A stretch of DNA of 64,000 nucleotides, taken from assembly GCA_043228905.1 (NCBI GenBank), contig JBHGNT010000012.1, forward strand, positions 17,918,001-17,982,000, in the 5' to 3' direction. Positions 21,002 through 32,621 of this stretch are shown one piece after another. The notes beneath the pieces were generated by a model. The model was not told the origin of the DNA. It saw only the letters and a program-made list of their open reading frames with translations, and made no database searches. Within the stretch, counting starts at the first letter, position 1, and the number at the start of each line of letters is the position of its first letter. This DNA is from Azolla caroliniana. Its lineage: Eukaryota > Polypodiophyta. The position numbers were made by a program, and so were the translations under genes.

Positions 21002-24000
21002 CTATCCCCCCTTTAAAACGACGAGTGTCAAGAGTCGTCTTGGATTGAGGACCTGGTTTGTGTGGATATTGACGATGGAAGTCTTCAAGAAAAGCACGAG
21101 CATTGGTCACATTCTCGATCGGTTCCCAAGTACGTTCGCTGGGGCTATAGCCTAGCCAATCGACTAGATAATAGAGCTTGTTGCGAACAATCTTGGAATC
21201 AAGGATGGCGGCAACCTCGTACTCCGGCCCATCTTCAAGCTCGGTCGGGGGTGGAGGTTGGATAAGACGTCCTGGGATGGTGCTCTCGTGGTAGAGTTCG
21301 AGGAGAGAACTATGAAACACCAGATGTATCCGAAGTTGAGGAGGTAGATCGAGACGAAAAGCGACATCATTAATCTGTCCAATAATACGGAAAGGACCTA
21401 ATTGCCGATAATCTAACTTCTCACATGGACGAGTAGTCTTGATGTGTCGTCATAGCAGCCACACCCGATCTCCAATATTAAAACTGGATGGAAGTCGATG
21501 ACGATCCGCGTAGACCTTGTGTGTTTGTTAAGCTTGCTGGAGATGAGTAGATAAATCCGCTTGTATCTTGCGTAACTGCTCCAAACGATCCTCCGCGCAC
21601 GGATTTGTGGACACCTCTGGGGTTTCAAGTAATCTCCACCAGGGGTGACATCCCGTATAAGCATAAAATGGCGTGACTTTAGTGGATGCGTGGATAGAGT
21701 TGTTATAGGAAAATTCGGCGAAGTGGAGAATATCTGCCCAGTCATCTTGATGATAGCTGAGAAAGCACCGCAGATATTGCTCCAACGTTTGATTTGTTCG
21801 TTCAGCTTGGACGTCGGTTTGTGGGTGGTAGCCAGAGGAGAGGTTACAAGTGACCTTGAGCATGTTAAAAAGGTGCTTCCAGAATTTTGACACGAACTGG
21901 GGTCCACAGTCACTGATGATACTATCGGGAAGTCCATGATGCCGACATACTTCACGCATAACAATTTCGGCAGTGTCTTCACTAGAGATCTCCTTAGTAC
22001 ATGGCAAGAAATGAGCCATCTTCGTATATCGATCGACCACCGTTAGAATCGCATTGAACCCCTTAGAGATTGGAAGATTTGTGATGAAGTCTAGGGCAAT
22101 GGATTGCCACGGCTTGCTTGGAATTGGTAATGGTTCTAATAAACCATATGGATGATGCCTTGGCATTTTCGCTCTGCAACATGTATCACAAGTCCGAACA
22201 AAATCCTTGACAAATTGTCGGATACAGGGCCACCAGAATGTTCGTTGTACTAAATGTAATGTTTTAGTACTATCAAAATGCCCAGCTATATATGTGTCAT
22301 GACAGTTTTGTACTACTTGAAGGCGGCAAGAACCATTAGGAACATACAAAAGTTCTTTAAAGAAGAGCAATCCATCATGGTATTTGAATTGCCGATAGTC
22401 TGTACCTGGTGGTTGCGACTGTGAACACGACGCTCGAGAGGGATCAATTTGTGCTAGTATAGCTTGGGCGAACGCATCTGTCTTCAAGTCTTCACGTATG
22501 GTATCGATAACGCGTGAATCCATAGGCATGTCAAAGATCTGTGTTGCTTGTAGTAGTGCCGGTCCCAAGATGACTTGTTTTTGGTTATCGAAAGCTGGCT
22601 CGCCGAGACAGGGTGCTAGATACGAACGCCGTGATAATGCATCTGCCTTCCCTTGGTGCCTCCCCGGACGATATGTAATTCTGAAGTCAAAACGCGTGAG
22701 GAAGTGGGCCCACCGAGCTTGACGTCGATTCAACACACGAGCATCCTGAAAGTAGGCAAGATTCTTGTGGTCACTAAATACGGTGACTGGATGAGAGGAT
22801 CCCTCCAGAAAATGCCTCCATTGCATAAAAGAATCCACTATTGCCAATAGCTCCTTATCATCAATTTCGTAGTTGATTTCGGCGGCGTCAAACTTGCGTG
22901 AGTGAAAAGCCACAGGATGTAGCTTCTCATCATTCCCCTGTTGTGATAGAATGCTCCCTAATGCAAAATCCGATGCGTCAGCTTCGATAATGAATGGTTT
23001 TTCCGGATTGACATGAGCTAGTATTGGAGCCGATGTAAATGCCTTTTTAAGACTCTCGAAAGCCATGTCCGTTTCTTCAGACCAGATGAACGGTTGTCCC
23101 TTCCTGGTAAGTTGTGTGAGAGGTAGAACGATCTTTGAGTAATCTTGTATGAACTTCCGGTAAAAATTGGCAAAGCCTAAGAAGCATTGCACATCCCGCA
23201 CCGAACGCGGAGTCTGCCATTCTACCACCGTTTTGACCTTAGCTGGGTCAGTGGAGATGCCTTCTGATGAAATGATGTAGCCGAGAAATTCCACTTGGTT
23301 GCACCCGAAACTACATTTTTCCAGCTTTGCATACAGACCATGTTCTTGAAGTCGTTTTAGTACTAATAGTACATGAGAATCATGTTCTTCTTGGGTCTTT
23401 GAATAAACCAGTAGATCATCCAAATAGATGATCAAACAATCATCCAATAGATCTCGGAATATATCATTAGCCATGTGTTGGAAGACTGTCGGCGCATTAG
23501 TGAGGCCGAACGGCATGACCGTATACTCGAAGTGCCCATATCTGGTGCGAAACGCAGTCTTCCATTAGTCTCCTGGTCGGATCCGTACGAGGTTATATGC
23601 TCCCCGTAAGTCGATCTTCGTGAAGAACGTGGCACCATTGATCCGTTCTAAAAGACTTGAGATAAGGGGAAGAGCATACCTATTCCTGATTGTAACCTTA
23701 TTCAAGCCACGGTAATCTACAACGAGACGAAGCGATCCATCTTTTTATTTGACGAAGAAAATGGGCGCGCCGGCTGGAGATTTCGAATGCCGAATGAAAC
23801 CCTTTTCCAAATTCTCCTCTATATAGGCCTGAAGGACTTCCAGCTCGGTTGGTGACAAATTGTAGATCGGTCCCCATGGCGGCTCTTTTCCCAGTTGTAA
23901 ATCGATGGGGCAATCGTACGGTCGATGATGAGGAAGTGTGTTGGCTTGTACTTTATCGAACACGTCAGCGTAATGACGATACTTCTCGGGAAGTTGAACG

Positions 24001-24595
24001 GTGGATTCTTCTTTAGTGGTGCTGGAGGGGTTTACTGATATTGCAAAGAGGAACATTTCCTCCTTGCGCCCTTCTTTACACAACTGACGTAGCGAAATGG
24101 TTGCCATCTTCTGAGTTGACCCTTGGGTTTGTCGACACCGGATTTCTCTTGTTCTCTAATCTATGTCTGGGTTATGTAACTCGAACCATGGTAATCCTAA
24201 AACTATAGGATGTTCTGGGATACTAATAATATTAAATGATACTACACATGCTAAGTTATCTAGGACAATATTAATGGGCTCTAACTCTTCTATGATATTT
24301 CCGGAAGCAATGGGACGTCCATCAATGACTACTACAGAGGCTGGACACTGGAGTTTTCTTAGGGATATCTTATGAGCTTGAGCAAATTTCTTATCCATAA
24401 AGCAAGAGTTAGCTCCAGAATCTAGGAGTGCTAGGACATGTACTGGAGGGGTACTTTTAGTACTAACTATTACTTGGGCTACGAACACATCACTAACTTG
24501 CTTAGAGGGAATGGAACCACTAATGGGCTGCACAGATCTAGGGCTGTCCAACCAAACGGCTCCTATTTTGGCTGGACTTAGTCGTTTAACTCTTC
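20994..24595 (-). pseudogene. Chromodomain Ty3 pol: protease, RT, RNase H, integrase, chromodomain
   Basis: Domains in order: aspartic protease with LLDSGANS (about 24430); RT start (PWGPIYNLSPTELEVLQAYI); RT with VMPFGLTNAPTVFQ and catalytic YLDD (IIYLDDLLVYS) near 23420; RNase H ending PGRHQGKADALSRR; integrase with an HHCC region (H..H, CDTCC) and DDE residues (ALDFITNLP, CGPQFVSKFW, AERTNQ); and a chromodomain (YLVDWLGYSPSERTWEPIENV) near 21160-21120. Stops break the frame at 24156-24158, 23745-23747, 23565-23567, 21528-21530 and about 21450-21452. Gag and pol frames differ near 24595. Chromodomains direct such elements to particular chromatin. Not functional as it stands. Confidence 0.9.
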
Positions 24596-24599
24596 TTCT

Positions 24600-25744
24600 A
24601 ACTGACTAAGGACATCAAATTTGTTTGCTAGATCTGGGATATTAGTACTATTAGTACTATTAGGACTATCAGATATCCCTACTGAAATAGGCTCGGATTT
24701 AGTACAATTAGAACTAGCGACTATTTGGTTTACTTGTCTTCTTGGCCTATGGGGGCAATTTATTGCGATATGTCCTGGTCCACCGCAGTAAAGACATAGT
24801 CGATTTGTACGACGTCGCTTCTTTTCTTCTTCGGATAATGGCCCTCAACGACGTGTAGTGTCAATCTCCATCGGAGTCGGAGTATTCGCTGGAGGCGCAT
24901 TATATGACTCCCTCGGAAAAGGTCTTGCTACCACTGAGGCGTAGGTGGGCTCTGATCTTGCCCTCGGCATCTGTAGTTGTCGTTCCGAACGTCGCTCAAA
25001 GAGGCGGTTGTCACATCTCACCGCGCGACTGATTGCTTCTGTTAAGGACTTTGGCTCTTCGGGGAAGGTCAATAGTAAATCCTTGACGTCGTTGCGTAAA
25101 CCATAACGGAATTGCTCCATCAACGCTTGATCATCCCAAGGGATATCGGCGGCGAGTAGGCGAAAATCTGCAGCGTATGCGGAGGCTGGACGGTCACCTT
25201 GGCGTAATCGCCGGATTTTGTTGATTGCGGTCCTGATGCTGTCAGTATCTCCGAAACATGCTTTAAACTCACCTAGAAACTCTTCAAAATTGTTGAGTAA
25301 CGGAGATTCCTTTTCTAATAGTGGAGCGAACCATGACAACGTTGAGCCACTTAACAAAGTGCCTACTAAACCCACTTGTGATGCATCGGTGGGATATCGG
25401 GAAGGATGCATTTGAATAACTAATCGTACCTGGTTAAGGAACCCTCTAAACTGCGATCGCGTTCCATCGAACTTCGTGGGAAGGCCAATCTTGGGTTCTT
25501 TATGAATCCCTTGTGTTCCGGGCCCTTGTTGTTGCATCGCTACGATGGTTGCTTCGAGTTGTTGCACGCGTAACGCAAGTTCCCCATGTTGTTGTTGCGT
25601 TTGTTGCTTTTCTAAGGAGATTTGCTGAAGATCCCCCAGCAACCGTTGGTTTTCTTGTTCCAAAGCATGGAACTTCTCCTTCAAGCATTGAAATTCCGAG
25701 AAAACAGATTGATATTCTTCAGTCTTAAGCCTTTTAGCCACCAT
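24600..25744 (-). pseudogene. Chromodomain-element gag, interrupted
   Basis: It starts MVAKRLKTEEYQSVF at 25744. Residues 25-70 form a Gln-rich coiled coil (LRVQQLEATIVAMQQQ). A retrotransposon gag domain follows (FDGTRSQFRGFLNQVRLVIQ, ... LSWFAPLLEKES). A TGA at 24845-24847 (probably an old CGA, since TRR-stop-GP fits an Arg) cuts it. The zinc knuckle [14 protein letters not shown] lies after that stop, in the same frame, near 24790-24750. A frameshift near 24595 separates it from the protease. Confidence 0.85.
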
Positions 25745-25782
25745 TGTATATTCTCTTCATATAATACATATCTTTCTTATCA

Positions 25783-25821
<39 letters not shown>

Positions 25822-25942
25822 CTCTCTCTTTCTCTCTGTCTCGCTCACTTCTTCCTTCTCTCGAAGAAGTTCCACACCTCTCATAGTACTAATCCTTCGT
25901 TTAGTACTAATTCCTTCTCTGTCTCAGTACTGTTCATGACAG
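25721..25942 (-). repeat. Inverted arm, right (element leader and gag start)
   Basis: This is the normal-position leader between the right LTR and gag, with a CT run at about 25787-25818 (plus strand). It pairs with 20545-20768. No canonical TGG-type PBS is seen after the LTR end. Confidence 0.85.
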
Positions 25943-25946
25943 TTTC

Positions 25947-26172
25947 AACCAATTTGGTTCAACATAATGCCTAGTGCCCTCTTTTATAGTGTTTTCAGGA
26001 GTAATCCTAAAGCTTCTAGAATGTTCCAGAGAAATCTGGAATATACACTAATTTCCTATAATAAAATGTAAATGAAAATAATATCCTACGTGTTACAATA
26101 GATGATCAAATGGTCAAGAGCTCGACCCATATAACCTAAGGTCATGGGTTCGAGTCTCGCCATATCATGACA
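25947..26172 (-). repeat. 5' LTR of chromodomain element
   Basis: A 226-bp direct copy of 20776-21001, with differences such as cctaaagc versus cctgaagc and gatcaaatgg versus gatctaatgg. The right target duplication GAGAC follows at 26173-26177. Confidence 0.8.
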
Positions 26173-26177
26173 GAGAC

Positions 26178-27366
26178 CGAGTAGTCCCGGTGGAATCGGT
26201 CGAGATGTACGAGATCATTGCGAAAATGCGGCCGGATGCGCTCTGCAAAAAAGAAGCAATGGTAAGGACGAAATACAAGACCATGGAGAAGAAAGTGAAA
26301 CCGGCCGCAGGACCGTTACCACCGATAGCGAGCAAAAGAGGAAAGAAGTCTCGGGACATCTGACACTTCGGAAGTCCGTGGATATCGGACATGCCTTCAC
26401 GGATGAGACCTGGAAGAAACTTCAAATCGATGGAGGTGGTTTCCTTTTACAAAATGAAGAAGAAAGATTCCATGGGATGTTGGAACAACATGGAAAAGCA
26501 TTTGCATTCACATTAAAGGAGATAGGGTGCGTTGATTCGAAGATAGTGGAGCCAATGGTGATCTTCACAATTGACCATGTGCCGTGGAACCTGAAGCCGA
26601 TTCTGGTGCCGTGGGCGCATATTCCCAAAATCATCGACTTGCTCAAGGAGAAGGTGGTGACGGGGATTCTAGAGTCATCAAACGCTCTGTACTCAAATCG
26701 ATGGTTTATGGTTCCGAAGAACAATGGGTCACTCCGATTTATCCAAGACTTGCAACCGGTGAACAAGGTCACGATCTGGAACTCCGGAGTCGGTCCGATA
26801 ATGGACGAATTTGTGGAAGCATTTGCCGGTCATGCGATATACTCCATCGGAGACCTATACTCAGGGTATGACCAATTCCAACTAGTAGTGGAGAGTCGAG
26901 ACATCACTACCATGCGGACACCGATAGGATTAGTCCGAATGTGCACACTACCACAAGGAGCGACAAACTCGGTTGCACATATGATGAACACGATGAACAA
27001 GGTGCTTCGAGATTGCATTCCGGAGATAACGATGCCGTTCCTAGATGACATTTCGATGAAAGGATGCGCGGTAGAAGAAAAAGATGAAACTATGGATGAT
27101 CGGGGATGCCGAAAGTTCGTAGTCAACCATGTTCGTGATTGCAAGAAAGTGCTTCGAAAATTGGAAGATGTACACCTAACACTTTCCGGGGAGAAATCAA
27201 CATTCGGGCAAGAAGAGATATTGGTAGTCGGGCATCTATGTGGGCCCTACGGCCGAAGACCGTCACCAACCAAGATTGATGCGATTCAAGCTATGAGAGA
27301 AGTATGTGAGTCACAATCCGAAGTCCAAAGGTTTCTTGGAGCGTGTGCATTCTATCTTGTATGGAT
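26178..27366 (+). pseudogene. Ty3/gypsy reverse transcriptase, 3' truncated
   Basis: The region resumes the 18531 element after the insertion. A stop in the first part (near 26361) separates it from the long frame at 26378-27394. Recognisable RT features are VPWNLKPILVPWAHIP, YSNRWFMVPKNNGSLRFIQD, LYSGYDQFQLVV, the catalytic block PFLDDISMKG (F-L-D-D), and VQRFLGACAFYLVWI at the end. Sequence after about 27366 (WRRTKLEF) does not fit and marks the truncation. Related proteins have Y or F at the first position of the DD box, so the active site may have been intact. RNase H and integrase are absent. Confidence 0.85.
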
Positions 27367-27987
27367 TTGGCGTAGGACCAAACTTGAATTCTAGCCTCTA
27401 AAAATTCCATTTGGATTGTCATAGGAGTGGCTCGGTAGTAATAACCCTAGAACTTCTTGGTGGATGGGGAAATGGGATTTTTATAGTTACTACTCAACTA
27501 ATGTGGTCCATATGTTACTTAAAATTGCACCAACACACATTTGACAATTCCCAAAACAAGTAAATTTTAGAGAAATAACTTAAACTAAATATTGACAACA
27601 CTTATAACTCATGTGGATTACAATGGGGTTTTGGGAAAACAGACGAATTTTACATTGGATTTTCCGTAATTAACCCTTCACATAGGGTGAGAAGAGATTT
27701 GATAAGGAAGAGCATAGGGGGGATATCCTTGAGTTTCAACTTTACGAGTCTACGATTGACGACTTCGTTGTAGCCCTTGTGGTTTACTAACCCACGAAAC
27801 TTTGTTTGTTGACAAAGATTGGCGTTTAAATCCCCAAAACCAATGAGCCCCAATTTGAGCTCTCTTGTACATTATATAGATGCTATAGAGCTCTCTTGCC
27901 AAATAAAAATAGTATTATCTCTTTCTAAGTCAATCACGGTTGATTTCTCTCTCTTTTTTTCTTCTTTTTTTATTTATTTATCAAAAC
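27367..27987. other. Unassigned DNA between gypsy and LINE
   Basis: There is no recognisable gene. A 67-codon minus-strand ORF (27650-27853) contains GFGDLNANLCQQ but shows no wider similarity I can defend. A T-rich stretch precedes the LINE tail. Confidence 0.45.
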
Positions 27988-28000
27988 TATCATCCATTGG
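27988..28000 (+). repeat. LINE target-site duplication, left
   Basis: tatcatccattgg matches 45808-45820 (tatcatccatcgg) at 12 of 13 bases. It directly abuts the poly(T) that marks the LINE 3' end on the minus strand. Confidence 0.7.
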
Positions 28001-28012
28001 TTTTTTTTTTTT

Positions 28013-28190
28013 CCAAAATGAAGCTACTTTCCCATTAGTTAGGAAGGATTATTACATAGAGAGTCTACAAGGAGACTTATACACACATCGGGGAGTCTAC
28101 CTCCGATCAAGTAAAAGAAGATCAGCCTACTTACAATGCCTTGCGGCCTAACTTAATGTAAGAAGCTACCTATATCTAAGGCGATGGCCT
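28013..28190 (-). other. LINE 3' UTR
   Basis: Sequence between the ORF2 stop and the poly(A). It ends (minus strand) cttcattttggaaaaaaaaa, a motif also at the ends of the LINE copies near 49010 and 49850. Confidence 0.65.
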
Positions 28191-31100
28191 TCAATGTTGC
28201 CTAGTACGAGTCGGCTCTTGGGTCCTACAACGAAGAGAGGGTGGCAGGTGAGTAGGAAACAACCAGCATGGGAGCCGGTAATTCCACCTCAGGCCACTCT
28301 CGCCTTGCATCACCATAGGTGTGTTCCTCCATTTCTGCCAAAAGCGCAACCGGGCAGAGATCACGTCGTTGGAGTGGCTGCAAATCTCTTCCAGTTGCCC
28401 TCGTAGGCAGCTGATAATCGTGAACCATATGTCCATGATCACTTCCTCCGGGGGCCGTACCGTACCTTGGAAAACCTTGAGGCAACGCGCTTTCCATATG
28501 TACCACAAGGTGAAACCTGCAATCAGCATCCAGATTTCTGGAAACCTAGGGGATGCGGGCTGCAAGCCTCTTTCGAAATGGATCTTGACGATTTTGCCTC
28601 TCGTGCATACATAGCACCAACTATCCGCATTGACGGTGTCCGTCCACCCTCCGACCGAGTGACCAATCCATGCCGCAGCGCTCCACGAGGCTGTTCCTTC
28701 AACTTCACATGCCGCAAGGAGGCGAGTCACTCTATCCCAGATCTTTTGAGCTTGAGGGCAATCCCACAGACAATGTCTCAGAGTCTCAATAGGTCGAGAG
28801 CACAGTGGGCAGCCTAACGGGCCGCCGCATTTACCTAGCCATTCACCAATGGGCACCACATTGTGACCGATCTACCACCAAAAGAGCTTGATCTTTTCAG
28901 GCATGTGGAGGCACCAGAGACCTTTCCAAAAGGTAATGAGCGCCTCATCGGGGATGCCCAATGTTCGCCAACCATTGCGAAGGGGGTTGCCCAGTTGCAG
29001 CTGCAAAGTCCGACCCAATTTAGTGGTGTAATCGAAGAAGTGATGGAGTCTATCATCATGTTTCCATTTGAAATCCCCTAGGTCCCAATCCAGATCGACA
29101 AGGGGGCGACAGCCATATACCCTTAACCTCCAATGGGGTTCCACCTTAGCTACATCCGGGTCTGTCTTCCAGATGTTGTCAACCCGTGCCACCACTCGGA
29201 TTGGGTGCCAAGAGCCCCTGCTCTGACTGTCCCCAAAAACTGTATCTCTCCCCGATCCTCTCACACCCTTTAGCGACTTGACCATTCCAACCTCGTCAAA
29301 GAGACCGAACCATGTAGGTTCTCTCGCCTCCCCCATCGGAACCCTGTCAACTGCCTCAGCTATCAGTCTCCGCATTTTCGTAGCTCCCTTGAGGGGAGGG
29401 AAAAGGTCCTCTTGGGCTCTTCCTAAAACAGCCATACGTCTCCAATCGTCTATAGATAGGAGGCATGTTTGTGCCAACTTTCCCCATGCTAGGCCCTTAA
29501 GTTGCGCTAGCATCGTGTCGTCACTTGTTCGCACGTGAGGATTCCAGAATAGTGGTTGTCTAGTCCATTCAGTCAATGTCTCCGGGGTGTGTTTGACCAA
29601 ATGTTGTCGTAGATGGCACCATGCCCGCAAGATGGAGTTCGCGACCCTGTCCTCCGGATGGCAAGCTAGCTTGGGTGGGACTCCGCTCGTGCAGCACCAA
29701 TTCAAGGAGTCGGGCCAAGGCCTACCATACTTGGGAGTCCCTGCTTGCAGCCTGTTGCGAAGAAGTACCTTCCAGCACCCCTTACCTGGCAAGAGGCAGC
29801 GAACCACCATTTTAGCCATCAATGAACGACTTTGCATTAAGGGGTCTATGAGGCCAAGCCCCCCTTTGGCCCGCGGTTGCGTTAACCAACACCATGACAC
29901 TCTGGCAGCAGCCCTTGGGTTGTCCTTACCTGACCATATAAACCCCCTGATGGCAGCCTTAATCGCGTGCAGACCTGTAGGGTCCATAATCCAGCAGGAG
30001 ACTGAGTGCCACATGGTAGCAAGCAACACTTGGTTCGCAACAAGGACCCTACCAGCGAAGGATAGTTTAGATCTACTCCATTGGGTCAACTTCCTGTTTA
30101 TTTTGGCTTGTACGTGGGCCAATTGCGCTCCCTTGGGGATTGACCTCCCCATCGTAAATCCAAGGTACTTGAACGTCGTCCCATTAGGGACCCACATAAA
30201 ATCGGCATGGGGTTGCCATCTTGGTTTCTCTTGTTCGCTGAACCATAGGCCTTGGGTTTTATTCCAATTGATCTTGGCACCAGCCGCCTGACAAAAGTCC
30301 TCAACAAGATGTTCAGCCCGCTGCAGATTCTCCTCATCACCTTGCAAGAAAAGAACTGTATCGTCGGCATATTCAGATAACAACAAATCTTCAGTCGCAT
30401 TGGGGATGGGCAATCCCCGCAGCCCGCTGGTTGGTGCTTGTAAGTAGGCGGAGAAAGCCTCGGTTACAAAGAGATAGAGATATGGGGCTAGGGGACAACC
30501 TTGCCTCACTGAGCGTTGTAGTTGGAAGGCGGGTCCCCTAGAACCAGCCAACAGCACGCTACTCGTAGCTATCCGGTAGAGTGCAGAAGTGCAATTCCTC
30601 CATTTTTGAGGTAGGCCCAAAGCTCGCATCACATTTTCCAAAAAGGGCCATAACAACTGGTCGTAGGCCTTCTCGAAGTCTAACATCAGAATAGCCGAGC
30701 TCGATACGGAGCGGCCGGCCAATGCCATAGCTTCCCAAAGAAGCACCACATTATCAAAAATACACCTGTTCTTGGCAAATCCAGTTTGATTGTCATGTAT
30801 GATGTCTGGTAAGAAGCTTGCTAACCGTTGAGCTAGGACTTTAGCGAGTATCTTGAGCAAGGATCGTGATTGGACGCCACTGGCGCAACTCTAGGCTTCG
30901 CTCTGACACTTTGGGGATGAGATATATCAGCCCCTCAGCCAAACCAATTGGCATCTTTCCTGAGGACCAAATCTCTTGAACTCCGGCTTCCAAAGACGGG
31001 ATGACACATTCCCAATGAATCTCGAAGAAATCTCGTGAGAGACCATCGGGGCCGGGGCATGCACCCCTTCGCAATCCCCTAAGCGCCTCCGAGAGTTCTA

Positions 31101-32496
31101 AACAAGAGATGGGGCTATCGAGCACAACTTCCATCGCCTGGGTTACCTTGGGGTGAATGCAAGACATCACTCGATCAGCCAGCTCCGTGTGTTGCCTCAC
31201 TTGCATAGGTGCGAGGAGGTCACGATAGTATTGTGTTGCCATTTCCAGAATCTCAGTCTTGTCCTCCGTTATCGAGCCGTCTGGTTTTCGCAACCCTTGT
31301 ATACGTCCACCACCACCCTTGGGTGCCTTGTAGTGAAAGAAATGTTGGTTGACCTTGTCGTCTTTTCTAGCCCACCATGCTGCATTTCTTCGAAACAACA
31401 TTCGGTTCTTCTCCAAAGTCCTTTCCTGTACCTTCATCTTTGCTTCCTCCAACTTAGCTCTAGACCAAGTGCAACCAGGGTCTACCTGTAGCAGCCGTTG
31501 CACTGCCGCAACGGCCTTCCTTAATTTTGTTTCAATGGCTCTAACCTGTTGGAGGGCGCGCTTGGTCTCCTGTTGTAAGAAGGAGGAGGAGAGGGCCAAT
31601 TTTTTTTGCAAATCTTCGCTGGCTGATTCACTGCCCGTGGTGTCCTGCCATATACTTTGTAAACCGGCCTTCACCTCTTCACTCTTCATGATCTTTGTGG
31701 GGATCTTCACATTGAGACTGCCCTTGCTATCGTTGGGTGGGTAAAGGTCTAGTCTCACCGGTTGATGATCTGAAAAGGTAAGACCTGCCAAGATAGCAAA
31801 GGCGCCCCCAAGCTCTTCGAGGGATGAGCTGATGTATATGCGATCAAGTCGTGCAAGACTACCGCCCCTAGCATTCCCGGCGGCTCTGGAAAAATGCAGT
31901 GAATGTGAGCTTCTCCTAAGGGAAGATCCCCATGTATCCTTCACCCCGATTTTGCCAATTAGGAAAGCCCATGAATCCAGCTCCGCACCATAAATAGGCC
32001 TCTGGGTCCCTCCTTTCCTATCTCCCAGGTGTTCAGTCATGTTGAAATCACCTACCATTACCCAAGCCTCGACATCAGGTAATGTTATCGCTAGCATCCT
32101 CCAAAAGATTGCTCTCTCGGGGGCTGAGTTAGGGGCATAAATGTTTAGCACCCCAACCTGTAGGTGATTCCATTTCAGAAGCACGTATAAGGCCCGACCC
32201 TCCACCAATGTGCCAGATTATGTTACTTCGTATCGGGCCTTATCGCTGATCGAGATGCAGACCCCTCCTCTTCGGTGGAGGTCACCTTGTGCAGCTGACC
32301 ACCATATGGTCCACCCACCCGACAGGGGGTTTACTAAGCTCTGAGTTCGCTCTTGCGAGAGGTGGTGTTCCTGCAAAAGCAATATGTCAATATGCCCCCC
32401 TATATTAAGGGGATTCAGCTCCTCCTGAAGTCTTCGGCACTCTTGGTGTTGTCGGCCTCCACCAAGGCCCTGTACATTCCACGTTAGGATCCTCAT
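28191..32496 (-). pseudogene. LINE ORF2: endonuclease, reverse transcriptase, zinc-binding domain
   Basis: It begins MRILTWNVQGLGGGRQHQEC, the apurinic-type endonuclease start. Other endonuclease signs are LLQEHHLS, VGDFNMTEHLGDRKGG and FSDHQPVRLDL. RT blocks follow: GLSRDFFE, WRPITIL, DNQTGFAKNRCIFDN, MLDFEKAYDQ, SVRQGCPLAPYLY and the catalytic EYADDTVLF near 30370. The zinc-binding tail (IGEWLGKCGGPLGCPLC, ... HCLWDCPQA) is near 28850-28740. No RNase H is seen. Defects: in-frame TAA at 32218-32220, a frameshift close to 30860 between WRPITIL and MLKILAKVLA, and an in-frame TAG at 28872-28874. Total about 1434 codons. It would nick and reverse-transcribe at the target. Confidence 0.9.
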
Positions 32497-32621
32497 CCGA
32501 AAGCGGTGACGTTGACGCCCATGTTCGGGCTGATCCCCATGTTAAGGGGCAACCTAACACCTATTTCAAGGGGTATGGTCTCCACAGCAGGCTTCAAATC
32601 CCCTACGAGATTCTCAGCCGG

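Larger units (their letters stand above)
20546..26172 (-). mobile_element. Chromodomain Ty3/gypsy element with inverted terminal arm
   Basis: Transcribed leftward. Order on the minus strand: LTR 26172-25947, leader and gag from 25942, pol, chromodomain to about 20994, LTR 21001-20776, then a 224-bp inverted copy of the leader and first gag codons (20768-20546). The outer ends are TGTCATGA and TCATGACA, and GAGAC lies on both sides. The 226-bp LTRs differ at about 3 positions. Six or so premature stops and one frameshift make it inactive. The arrangement is unusual because the right LTR is followed by a leader whose mirror image lies outside the left LTR. Confidence 0.85.
18531..27366 (+). mobile_element. 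Ty3/gypsy element, 3' truncated, split by a chromodomain element
   Basis: The element has a 5' LTR at 18531-18941, PBS at 18946, gag to 20107, a decayed region to 20545, then an unrelated insertion (20546-26172 plus one GAGAC), and resumes with RT from about 26178 to 27366. The RT stops abruptly in FLGACAFYLVWI, where related proteins continue toward RNase H and integrase, so the 3' half and 3' LTR are missing. It inserted into the copia remnant after 18530. Its LTR termini (TGTCG...CGACA), PBS and gag relate it to the families at 1-1652 and 36769-42146. Confidence 0.75.
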
